A DNA stretch of 64,000 nt from the NCBI RefSeq assembly GCF_014639535.1, contig NZ_BMGA01000002.1:1-64000 (forward strand), read 5' to 3'. The DNA is from Flavobacterium palustre (GTDB lineage Bacteria; Bacteroidota; Bacteroidia; Flavobacteriales; Flavobacteriaceae). This document shows positions 41,831 through 50,072 of the stretch, piece by piece. A program made the translations under genes and the position numbers. Every line of letters begins with the position of its first letter. The first letter of the stretch is position 1. Below the pieces are notes generated by a model. That model saw only the letters and a list, made by a program, of their open reading frames with translations, had not been told where the DNA came from and did no database searches.

Positions 41831-42871
41831 ATGAGAAAACAATTTGGTGCAAAAGTAACGAAGAAAGAAATAGAAAAATATTCTAAATCTGTTCATTGGA
41901 AGGGTAGTATTTTTGAAAATTTAGAAGAAACGAAGATGAGTTTTTCATTATCTAGTATGCCGGCATTTCTTCGTAAACAGTTTTGTGAAAAAGAAAGAAG
42001 AGAAGCGAAAAATCTCCCGATTGTTTCTTTTGGAAAATCATTGATTGATGAGGCCTATACCAAAATGCAAAGTATTTGGTATGGACATTCGGCTATTTTT
42101 ATGAGATTGAATCATAAAAATATATTAATTGATCCTATGTTTGGTAATGACGCTGCCCCGATAGCTCCTTTTAAGATTAAAAGGTTTAGCCAGAACACAT
42201 TAAATATCTTGAATGAATTGCCGGAAATAGATTTGGTTCTGATTTCTCATGATCATTATGATCATTTGGACTATGAAAGTATTTTGATGCTTAAAAGTAA
42301 GGCTAAATTATTTTTTGTCGCTTTAGGAGTCAAAAGACATTTGGTTTCCTGGGGAATCCCTAGGCATATTATTACTGAATTTGATTGGTGGGAAACTCAT
42401 GATTTTGAAGATATTAAAATTACATTTACACCTACAAGGCATTTTTCAGGAAGAGGTTTAACCGATAGAGCTAAATCATTGTGGGGAGGATGGGTTTTAA
42501 AAGCTGCTTCCGAGAATATCTGGTTTAGTGGAGATAGCGGTTATGGTGAGCATTTTAAAGAGATTGGCAAACGTTTAGGTCCATTTGATTTTGCATTTAT
42601 GGAATGTGGTCAGTATAATGAAAATTGGCATCAGATTCACATGTTTCCGGAAGAAAGTGTTCAGGCGGCTATAGATGCAGGTGTTCAAAAATGTATTCCG
42701 GTGCATTGGGGAGCGTTTGCTTTAGCGCAACATCCCTGGAAAGAACCTGTTGAGCGATTTTTAAATAAAGCAATGCAGGAAAAACTAAGTTTTTTAACGC
42801 CTAAAATAGGAGAACTATTCAGATGTAATTCAGATAGTCGCTCTCAAAAGTGGTGGGAAGATATAAATTAA
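41831..42871 (+). CDS. MBL-fold metallo-hydrolase, NAPE-PLD/UlaG-like
   Basis: A 346-residue metallo-beta-lactamase-fold hydrolase. The dinuclear metal site is visible: SHDHYDHLD, TPTRHFSGRG (His), WFSGDSGYGEHF (Asp) and PVHWGAFAL (His). The segment SIWYGHSAIFMRLNHKNILI and the N-terminal ~60-residue extension (WKGSIFENLEETKMSF) match the branch that includes N-acyl-phosphatidylethanolamine phospholipase D and bacterial homologues. The true substrate is unknown; a phosphodiester is likely. The next gene starts 12 bases later. Confidence 0.86.
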   Translation: MRKQFGAKVTKKEIEKYSKSVHWKGSIFENLEETKMSFSLSSMPAFLRKQFCEKERREAKNLPIVSFGKSLIDEAYTKMQSIWYGHSAIFMRLNHKNILIDPMFGNDAAPIAPFKIKRFSQNTLNILNELPEIDLVLISHDHYDHLDYESILMLKSKAKLFFVALGVKRHLVSWGIPRHIITEFDWWETHDFEDIKITFTPTRHFSGRGLTDRAKSLWGGWVLKAASENIWFSGDSGYGEHFKEIGKRLGPFDFAFMECGQYNENWHQIHMFPEESVQAAIDAGVQKCIPVHWGAFALAQHPWKEPVERFLNKAMQEKLSFLTPKIGELFRCNSDSRSQKWWEDIN

Positions 42872-42883
42872 AAATACCAAATC

Positions 42884-43411
42884 ATGAAAATAATCGCATT
42901 TGGCGGAAGCCCTAGTAAAAACTCCATCAATAAAAAATTAGCCATTTACGCCAGTAGTTTATTCGAAAATGCCGAAGTGGAAATTTTGGATTTAAATGAT
43001 TACCAAATGCCACTTTTTAGTGTAGATATTGAAGCAGAAGTTGGTCAGCATGAGTTAGCAAAAGCCTTTTTGGCTAAAATTGAATCAGCTGATTTTTTAG
43101 TGGTTTCTTTAGCTGAAAATAACGGAAATTACTCTGCTGCTTTTAAAAATTTGTACGATTGGTGTTCCCGAATTAATGGAAAAGTGTTTCAGGGAAAACC
43201 AATGTTATTAATGGCAACTTCGCCAGGAGGTCGAGGAGGAGCATCGGTTTTGGAAATAGCCAAAAATGCTTTTCCCCGTTATGGAGCGGATATTAAAGCC
43301 ACTTTTTCGTTACCGAGTTTTAATGAGAATTTTGATGCTGAAAATAACAGAATATCCAATTCGGAATTTGATAATCAGTTGAAAGAGATTGTTATGAGTT
43401 TAGAAAAATAG
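42884..43411 (+). CDS. NADPH-dependent FMN reductase family protein
   Basis: A 175-residue flavodoxin-like reductase: IAFGGSPSKNSINKKLA (flavin phosphate loop), LDLNDYQMPLFSVD, and VVSLAENNGNYSAAFKNLYD plus ATSPGGRGGAS near the isoalloxazine. The family transfers electrons from NAD(P)H to FMN or quinones; the physiological acceptor is not known. It is probably co-transcribed with the MBL hydrolase gene (12-base gap) and ends in a long hairpin. Confidence 0.88.
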   Translation: MKIIAFGGSPSKNSINKKLAIYASSLFENAEVEILDLNDYQMPLFSVDIEAEVGQHELAKAFLAKIESADFLVVSLAENNGNYSAAFKNLYDWCSRINGKVFQGKPMLLMATSPGGRGGASVLEIAKNAFPRYGADIKATFSLPSFNENFDAENNRISNSEFDNQLKEIVMSLEK

Positions 43412-43440
43412 ACTATAGATTTTAAAATTTTTAGAGGTAG

Positions 43441-43497
43441 AATCATCAAACAAGAATCTTTGGGTTTATTTAAAGAATCTTGATTGATGATTTTTTA
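43441..43497 (+). terminator. Long hairpin terminator after the FMN reductase gene
   Basis: Positions 43441-43461 and 43472-43492 form a 21-bp stem with two mismatches (starts AATCATCAA, ends TTGATGATT) and a 10-base loop, followed by TTTTATTTTTT. Confidence 0.8.
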
Positions 43498-43718
43498 TTT
43501 TTTATATTGAATTCTTTTGATAATTTTTGTTTTTGTGTAATATTTCGCTCTTTTTGATGTTTTTATGTTAATTAAGTGTGGAATTAATTTTGTGTTTCTT
43601 TTCGATAATTTTAGGTTTAGAGTGGATATTTTTTATATTTGCTTTAGTATCTTTTTTGTAGTTTTTTTAATTTAAAGCATAGAAAAGATTGAATATTTGA
43701 TTTAGTTAACGCAAAAAT
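43498..43718 (+). other. A/T-rich region upstream of the PAS kinase gene
   Basis: Roughly 220 bases of very A/T-rich DNA between the hairpin and the kinase ATG. It contains a TAtaTTTG box (43634-43641) as a possible -7 element, but no TTG at the expected distance. No reading frame or repeat is convincing. Confidence 0.35.
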
Positions 43719-46700
43719 ATGATAAATAGAAAGCAAGCATCTTTAGAACTGACTTTGTTGGTGTTTATCATGTCTTTATTTATCATTGGTGTTGGAATTT
43801 ACGGTGTTTTAAAAATTCGAGAATCAAATAACAATTCAAAAGAATTATATACTGATAGAATAGTACCAATGGATCAATTGGCGGATATTCGTTTTTATAC
43901 TTCCAATATCATTGCAACTGCTCACCAAATTGATGGAAAACAAATTGGATATAAAGAAGCACTTCAAAAGATTACTCAATCACAAGACAGTATCAAAGTA
44001 AACTGGGAAAATTATCAGCAAAGTTATCTTACGAATAAAGAAAAGCAATTGGTTTTAAACGCCAAAATACAGATTGATAAATCCGATAATACTATTGAAA
44101 AATTGAAATTGGCGTTGAAAGAAGAAGATGCTAATTTACTGGATTCCATTCTTAAGAATGAGTTGTATCCTAATTTGAATTCGGTTATTATTGAAGCGAG
44201 TAATTTGCTTCGTTTGCAAGTTAAAATTGGTAAAGCAATTAATCAAAATAATGATAGTATCTATAAAGCCTACACATCTGAAATTATTTGGATTATACTC
44301 ATTGCTTTTGGATTTGCAGTTCCGTTTTTATATTATCTTATAAGAAAAAATAGTGCTATTGTCAGTGATTTAAAATTAAACGATGCTAAATTGTTTCTTA
44401 CTGAGAAGAATTATCGCAACTTGATTGAATATGCGGGGGAAGCTATTTTGATTCTTAATGAAGAGACGGAAATTATTGATTTGAATGAAGCAGCTTGTAC
44501 TTTGTTTGGTTACACACGGGAAGAATTACTTCGTATTAATATTTCTGAATTAGTGCCTTCCGATGAAATTGAAAAACAAGTAGAAGATGTTGCTTTAATA
44601 AGGAAAAACAAATTTGCACAAATAAGCAGAAAAATAAGAAGAAAAGACGGTTCTTTTATTCAAACAGAAATTAGTAACAGATTAATGGATGGAAAAGGTT
44701 TTTTTGCTATTATACGCGATGTTACTGCTCGAAAAAATGCTGAAGAAGTAATAAAAAAATCAGAAGAAAAGTATCGTTATTTGTTTGATAATAGTCCTGC
44801 TTATATTATAATTTGGGATTTAGAAACGTTGGAAATTTTAGAAATAAATAATGCTGTATTGTGTAAGTATGGCTATAGTAAAGAAGAATGGTCAAAAATG
44901 TCAGTTTTGGATTATCGTCCCAAAGAGGATTATTCTAAAATAGAAGAATTTGCGAAGTATATGTTGGTAAATGAGGAGCCAATTGTAACAAGAAATTGGA
45001 GGCATCATAAGAAGAATGGAGATGAAATGATTATGGAAATTGCTTCTCATAAAATTGAATATAATAATCGAAAAGCTATATTGTCTCTTGCTAATGATGT
45101 TACAAATCAAATAAAAGCAGAAGAGAAATTGAAGGAACGAGAAGCACAATTGGATTTATTTATTGGACACAGTCCGGCATCTTTGGCTATGTTTGATACA
45201 AAAATGCACTATATTAAAACCAGTAATCGCTGGATTGAAGATTATAATCTTTCAGGACAGAATATAATTGGAAAAAGCCATTACGAAGTTTTTCCTGAAA
45301 TTGGTCAGGAATGGAAAGATATTCATCAACGTTGTTTGCAAGGAGTTATAGAAAAAAGAGAGGAAGATTCGTTCTTGAGAGCAAATGGAAATGTAGATTG
45401 GGTAAAATGGGAGATACGTCCTTGGCATAAATCTACTGGAGAAATCGGAGGTGTAATTATGTTTACTGAAGTGATTACCGAGCGTAAAAAAGCTACAGAA
45501 ATGTTTAAAAATCAGTTTGATAATGCTCCGGATATTATTCTTTATGTAAATAAATTGTATAAAATAGAGGCGATAAATAAAGATTCGCCAATAGGGAAGA
45601 CAGTTGATGAGTTGATAGGTGCCGATTGTATTGAAGTTTTGCCTGAAGAAAGTCGAAAAGATGCAAAGGAAAGATTGGACAGGTGTTTTGCTACAGGGGA
45701 GAATCAGGAATTTGAAAATCAGCTGAATTTTGGACGTTGGGTTCGTTCCCGATTAGTTCCCATTGAAGTTAATGGTGAAGTGCAGCATGTTATGATTTTT
45801 GCCACGGATATAACCGAGAGAAAACAAGCCGAAATTCAACTGCTACAAGGTGAAGAAAAGTACCGTGTTCTAACCGAAAATATAAGTGATGCTATTTTAC
45901 TTTTAGATAAAGAGGGTGGGATTTTGTATCAAAGTCCTTCAGCTGAGCGAATATCTGGGCGTAGTTTTGAAGATGTCAAAGAAAAAAGTTTTACCGAGTT
46001 TTTAGTTTCAGATGAATTATTCCGTGGACAGCTTTTTTTGAAAGAAATTTTAGAAAACCCTAATGTGCCTAAGCAAAATCAATTTAGAATTAATCATAAA
46101 AAAGGACATGAAATTTGGATTGAAGGAACAGCCATCAATCTATTAGAAAATGAAAGTGTTAAAGCAATCATTCTGAATTATAGAGATGTTACTGATAAAA
46201 AAATATTTGAAAATGAATTAATTCGCTATAATTCAGAATTAAAAAAAACCAATGCCGAATTAGATCGTTTTGTTTACAGTGCTTCCCATGATTTGCGTGC
46301 ACCACTAAAATCGATGTTGGGACTTATTTATGTGACTAAAGAATGTGCTGATCCGGAAGATAGTGAGTTACATGAAAGGTTGGCAATGCTTAATAATAGT
46401 GTGGGGAAATTGGATGATTTTATTGAAGACATATTGCATTATTCCAGAAATGCCCGTCTGGTTTTAGATAAAGATGAAATTAATTTTAGAAAAATAATCG
46501 AAGAGATTAAAGGAAGTCATAAGTTTATAGAAGGAATCAAAGGAGTGCAATTGCATGTAGAGATCAGTTCGAGTGGTTTATTTGTTTCCGATTATCGAAG
46601 GCTAGGTGTGGTTTTGAATAATCTTCTTTCTAATGCTCTTAAATATAGAGATCTTTCTAAAGAAAAGTCTTTTGTGAATATTATAATTCGTAGTGATAGA

Positions 46701-46937
46701 ACCAATGCAATTATTGTTATTGAAGATAACGGAGTAGGTATTGCCAGTGATGACAAAGAGAAAATATTTGAAATGTTTTATAGAGGAACCACACTTTCTT
46801 CGGGTTCAGGTCTTGGTTTGTATATTGTAAAAGAAGCTCTGGAAAAACTGGGAGGGACAATTAATGTAGAATCAGAGCAGGATAAAGGAACTAAGTTTAT
46901 TGTTGAAATTCCTAATCAAATTAGTAATTTAAATTAA
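43719..46937 (+). CDS. Membrane sensor histidine kinase with five PAS domains
   Basis: A 1072-residue sensor kinase. Two membrane helices (about 10-30 and 188-208) bracket a periplasmic four-helix-bundle (4HB_MCP-like) sensor domain. Then come five PAS domains starting near residues 228, 347, 473, 592 and 711 (for example NYRNLIEYAGEAIL, KYRYLFDNSPAYII, KYRVLTENISDAIL), HisKA with His857 (VYSASHDLRAPLKSM) and HATPase_c (LNNLLSNALKYRD, DNGVGIASDD, SGSGLGLYIV). The stop is 4 bases before a receiver-only regulator, its likely partner. The ligand is unknown; such stacks integrate redox, light or small-molecule inputs in other systems. Confidence 0.94.
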   Translation: MINRKQASLELTLLVFIMSLFIIGVGIYGVLKIRESNNNSKELYTDRIVPMDQLADIRFYTSNIIATAHQIDGKQIGYKEALQKITQSQDSIKVNWENYQQSYLTNKEKQLVLNAKIQIDKSDNTIEKLKLALKEEDANLLDSILKNELYPNLNSVIIEASNLLRLQVKIGKAINQNNDSIYKAYTSEIIWIILIAFGFAVPFLYYLIRKNSAIVSDLKLNDAKLFLTEKNYRNLIEYAGEAILILNEETEIIDLNEAACTLFGYTREELLRINISELVPSDEIEKQVEDVALIRKNKFAQISRKIRRKDGSFIQTEISNRLMDGKGFFAIIRDVTARKNAEEVIKKSEEKYRYLFDNSPAYIIIWDLETLEILEINNAVLCKYGYSKEEWSKMSVLDYRPKEDYSKIEEFAKYMLVNEEPIVTRNWRHHKKNGDEMIMEIASHKIEYNNRKAILSLANDVTNQIKAEEKLKEREAQLDLFIGHSPASLAMFDTKMHYIKTSNRWIEDYNLSGQNIIGKSHYEVFPEIGQEWKDIHQRCLQGVIEKREEDSFLRANGNVDWVKWEIRPWHKSTGEIGGVIMFTEVITERKKATEMFKNQFDNAPDIILYVNKLYKIEAINKDSPIGKTVDELIGADCIEVLPEESRKDAKERLDRCFATGENQEFENQLNFGRWVRSRLVPIEVNGEVQHVMIFATDITERKQAEIQLLQGEEKYRVLTENISDAILLLDKEGGILYQSPSAERISGRSFEDVKEKSFTEFLVSDELFRGQLFLKEILENPNVPKQNQFRINHKKGHEIWIEGTAINLLENESVKAIILNYRDVTDKKIFENELIRYNSELKKTNAELDRFVYSASHDLRAPLKSMLGLIYVTKECADPEDSELHERLAMLNNSVGKLDDFIEDILHYSRNARLVLDKDEINFRKIIEEIKGSHKFIEGIKGVQLHVEISSSGLFVSDYRRLGVVLNNLLSNALKYRDLSKEKSFVNIIIRSDRTNAIIVIEDNGVGIASDDKEKIFEMFYRGTTLSSGSGLGLYIVKEALEKLGGTINVESEQDKGTKFIVEIPNQISNLN

Positions 46938-46941
46938 TTTT

Positions 46942-47343
46942 ATGAAAGTCAAACATGTTCTCCTGATAGATGACAACGATATAGATAATTATGTAAATAA
47001 TCATATTATCACTAAAAGTAAAATTGCAGAAAAGATTACGGTTAAAAAATCTGCAATAGCGGCGTTGGAATATTTAAAAAGTATAGAAGAAAATACGATA
47101 GAATTTCCGGGTTTAATTTTTTTAGATATTTCGATGCCTATCATGGATGGATTCGGATTTCTGGAAGAAATAATCAAGTTTCCTCAAACAATTGAAAAAC
47201 AATGCGCTGTGGTTATGCTTAGTTCGTCAGATAACCCTAACGATATTAAAAGAGCAATGAATTTTGAAGTAGTTATGGATTTTTTTACCAAACCATTGCG
47301 AATTGAAATGATTGAAAAATTAATTGAGAAAGGAAATTTATAA
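46942..47343 (+). CDS. Single-domain response regulator
   Basis: A 133-residue receiver with no output domain. The acidic pair is in VLLIDDNDIDNYVN, the phospho-acceptor is Asp62 (LIFLDISMPIMDG), the conserved Ser/Thr is in VVMLSSSDNP and the Lys is in FFTKPLRIEM. The DDNDIDNYVN opening is the form common in Bacteroidota receivers paired with PAS kinases. It starts 4 bases after the kinase gene, so phosphotransfer between them is expected. Without DNA-binding output it must act by protein contact. Confidence 0.93.
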   Translation: MKVKHVLLIDDNDIDNYVNNHIITKSKIAEKITVKKSAIAALEYLKSIEENTIEFPGLIFLDISMPIMDGFGFLEEIIKFPQTIEKQCAVVMLSSSDNPNDIKRAMNFEVVMDFFTKPLRIEMIEKLIEKGNL

Positions 47344-47373
47344 AACACAGTATTCTAAATTCTAAGTTTTCTT

Positions 47374-47400
47374 TTGTCAATATCATTTTTGATAACTTTG
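47374..47400 (+). promoter_or_regulatory. Predicted promoter of the topoisomerase IV operon
   Basis: TTG (47374-47376) and TAacTTTG (47393-47400) with a 16-base spacer, slightly short. The predicted start is about 55 bases before the parE ATG at 47463. Confidence 0.45.
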
Positions 47401-47462
47401 GCTGTTAGCCCTTTTAAAATAGGGTGATATATGCTATATTAGCAAAAAATCCACAAAATTTA

Positions 47463-49325
47463 ATGTCAGATCAAAGTAAATACACCGAAGATAATATTCG
47501 GTCGCTGGACTGGAAAGAGCATATTCGTATGCGTCCCGGTATGTACATCGGGAAATTAGGTGATGGTTCTTCACCTGATGACGGTATCTATATTTTATTA
47601 AAAGAAGTACTCGATAACTGTATCGATGAGTTTGTAATGGGCTCAGGGAAAACTATTGAAGTGACTATCAAAGATAAAACCGTAGCAGTACGTGATTACG
47701 GTCGTGGAATTCCTTTAGGGAAAGTGGTTGATGTGGTTTCTAAAATGAATACCGGAGGTAAATACGACTCGCTGGCATTTAAGAAATCAGTTGGTTTGAA
47801 TGGGGTTGGTACCAAGGCAGTGAATGCTTTGTCTAATTATTTCCGTGTAGAATCGGTGAGAGAAGACAAACAAAAAGCAGCTGAATTTTCAGCCGGAAAT
47901 TTGGTTTTGGAAGAAGATATTATTGAAACTACCAAACGTAAAGGAACCAAAGTAACCTTCACTCCTGACGAAGCTATTTTTAAAAACTACAAATTCCGTA
48001 ACGAATATGTAGTGAAAATGCTTAAAAATTATTGTTACTTAAATACAGGTTTGACAATAATTTATAATGGAGAAAAATTCTTTTCAGATTACGGATTAAA
48101 AGATTTATTAAACGAAAATATTGCCGAAGAAGATAAGGTTTACGATATCATTCACTTAAAAGGAGATGATATCGAAATTGCAATGACGCATAGTAAATCC
48201 CAATACAGTGAGGAATACCATTCATTTGTAAACGGACAAAATACGACTCAGGGGGGAACACACTTGGTTGCTTTTCGTGAGGCAATTGTAAAAACGGTCA
48301 GAGAGTTTTACAATAAAGGTTTTGAACCTTCTGATATTCGTAAATCGATTGTTGGAGCGGTGAGTATTAAGGTGATGGAACCTGTTTTTGAATCGCAAAC
48401 CAAAACTAAATTAGGTTCTACCGAAGTAGGTTCTGAACCGGGGATGCCGTCAGTGCGAACTTTTGTCAATGATTTTGTCAAAAATAATTTAGACAATTAT
48501 TTGCATAAAAATCCGGAAACTGCCGATTTATTATTGCGCAAAATTTTACAGGCTGAAAGAGAACGTAAAGAACTTTCAGGTATTCGAAAATTAGCCAAAG
48601 ACAGAGCGAAGAAAGCGAGTTTGCACAATAAAAAGCTGCGTGATTGCCGCGTGCATTTACCCGATATTAAAAATCCACGATATTTAGAAAGTACACTGTT
48701 TATTACCGAGGGAGATTCGGCTTCGGGTTCGATTACTAAGTCGCGCGATGTGAATACACAGGCGGTATTTAGTTTGCGTGGTAAACCGTTGAATTCGTAT
48801 GGTATGAGCAAGAAAATTGTTTATGAAAATGAGGAATTCAACTTGTTGCAGGCAGCTTTGGATATCGAAGACGATATGGAAAACCTGCGTTACAATAACA
48901 TTGTTATCGCTACCGATGCCGATGTCGATGGAATGCACATTCGATTATTGCTGATTACCTTTTTCCTGCAATTTTTTCCGGAATTAATCAAAGAAGGGCA
49001 TTTGTATATTTTGCAAACACCTTTGTTTAGGGTTCGAAATAAAAAAGAAACGATTTATTGCTATTCGGAAGAAGAACGAAAAGCAGCTATCGAGAAATTA
49101 AAACCTAAACCTGAAATCACCCGATTCAAGGGATTGGGAGAGATTTCGCCAAATGAATTTCAGTTTTTTATTGGTGAAGATATTCGATTGGATCCTGTTA
49201 TGATGGACAAACATACTTCGGTAGAGCAATTATTATCTTTTTATATGGGTAAAAATACGCCGGACCGACAAGAGTTTATCATCAAGAACCTGAAGGTGGA
49301 GTTGGATACCATTGAAGAAGCTTAA
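47463..49325 (+). CDS. parE: DNA topoisomerase IV subunit B
   Basis: ATPase subunit of a type IIA topoisomerase that decatenates daughter chromosomes. The 620 residues have the GHKL ATPase ([56 protein letters not shown]), the transducer segment and the TOPRIM metal site ([27 protein letters not shown]). The ATG at 47463 ([10 protein letters not shown]) is chosen over a TTG 13 codons upstream. Pairing with the parC-like gene in the same operon supports topoisomerase IV over gyrase. It is followed after 18 bases by the HEPN gene. Confidence 0.93.
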   Translation: MSDQSKYTEDNIRSLDWKEHIRMRPGMYIGKLGDGSSPDDGIYILLKEVLDNCIDEFVMGSGKTIEVTIKDKTVAVRDYGRGIPLGKVVDVVSKMNTGGKYDSLAFKKSVGLNGVGTKAVNALSNYFRVESVREDKQKAAEFSAGNLVLEEDIIETTKRKGTKVTFTPDEAIFKNYKFRNEYVVKMLKNYCYLNTGLTIIYNGEKFFSDYGLKDLLNENIAEEDKVYDIIHLKGDDIEIAMTHSKSQYSEEYHSFVNGQNTTQGGTHLVAFREAIVKTVREFYNKGFEPSDIRKSIVGAVSIKVMEPVFESQTKTKLGSTEVGSEPGMPSVRTFVNDFVKNNLDNYLHKNPETADLLLRKILQAERERKELSGIRKLAKDRAKKASLHNKKLRDCRVHLPDIKNPRYLESTLFITEGDSASGSITKSRDVNTQAVFSLRGKPLNSYGMSKKIVYENEEFNLLQAALDIEDDMENLRYNNIVIATDADVDGMHIRLLLITFFLQFFPELIKEGHLYILQTPLFRVRNKKETIYCYSEEERKAAIEKLKPKPEITRFKGLGEISPNEFQFFIGEDIRLDPVMMDKHTSVEQLLSFYMGKNTPDRQEFIIKNLKVELDTIEEA

Positions 49326-49343
49326 TTTTAAAAATAATTAAGT

Positions 49344-49754
49344 ATGGAGAATCAGGATATTCGTTGGAAACAGAGGTTTGAACATTTTGTAAATGCGTTT
49401 AAGCAATTAAAAAATGCTAAGCAGCTTAAAGAAGAAAGGGATTTTACCGAATTAGAACTTCAAGGAGTAATTCAGGCATTTGAGGTTTCTCAGGAATTGT
49501 CTTGGAAAGTAATGAAAGATTTTCTGGAAGAGCAAGGAAAAACAGACTTGTTTGGTAGTAAAAATGCAGTGAAAGAAGCTTTTAATGTAGGACTTATTTC
49601 TAAAGGAGATATTTGGTTAGACATGATTAAAAGTAGAAATCTAACTTCTTATATTTATGATGAAAAAGAGGTTTTGGCCATTTTAGAAATTATTTTGAAT
49701 GATTATTTTCCTGTTTTCATCGATTTTGAAAATAAAATGAAAAGCCTTTTATAA
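49344..49754 (+). CDS. HEPN-domain protein, HepT/HI0074-like, with altered active-site motif
   Basis: A 136-residue all-helical protein of the nucleotidyltransferase-substrate-binding (HI0074) group of HEPN proteins: TELELQGVIQAFEVSQELSW, EEQGKTDLFGSKNAVKEAFN, DMIKSRNL. In toxin members the RNase motif is R-x4-H-x-Y. Here it reads R98-NLTS-Y103-I-Y105, so the His is replaced by Tyr (codon TAT, one base from CAT), while the Tyr two positions on, which corresponds to the residue AMPylated in HepT, is kept. Its gene overlaps the next one by one base (TAATG). I infer a possibly inactive or altered HEPN partner. It lies inside the parE-parC operon. Confidence 0.85.
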   Translation: MENQDIRWKQRFEHFVNAFKQLKNAKQLKEERDFTELELQGVIQAFEVSQELSWKVMKDFLEEQGKTDLFGSKNAVKEAFNVGLISKGDIWLDMIKSRNLTSYIYDEKEVLAILEIILNDYFPVFIDFENKMKSLL

Positions 49755-50056
49755 TGTTTGGAATTTATCCTAAAAGCTATCAGGAAATTTTGGTAATTTT
49801 TGAAGATTGCCTTTCGATTGATGAGGTAGTAATTTATGGTTCCAGAGCTAAGGGGAATTATAGAGAAGGTTCAGATATTGATATTACTTTAAAAGGAGAT
49901 GTGACAAAAGAAGATTTAAACAAATTATGGCACAAATTAGATGATAGTTTTATCCCTTATAAATTTGACATATCCATTTATAAGGATTTAAAATCTCAAA
50001 GTTTAATAGAGCATATTGAAAGAGTTGGTAAAACTTTTTATAAAAGAAAAAACTGA
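49754..50056 (+). CDS. MNT-type nucleotidyltransferase, MntA/HI0073-like
   Basis: A 100-residue minimal nucleotidyltransferase. The signature GS-x10-D-x-D is intact (GSRAKGNYREGSDID, residues about 29-43), with the third carboxylate in YKFDISIYKDL. In HepT/MntA systems (type VII toxin-antitoxin) this enzyme adds AMP units to a Tyr of HepT and so neutralises it. All catalytic residues look functional here, unlike the partner's RNase motif. It is translationally coupled to the HEPN gene and ends 16 bases before parC. Confidence 0.88.
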   Translation: MFGIYPKSYQEILVIFEDCLSIDEVVIYGSRAKGNYREGSDIDITLKGDVTKEDLNKLWHKLDDSFIPYKFDISIYKDLKSQSLIEHIERVGKTFYKRKN

Positions 50057-50072
50057 AATAAATTCAGCATAA

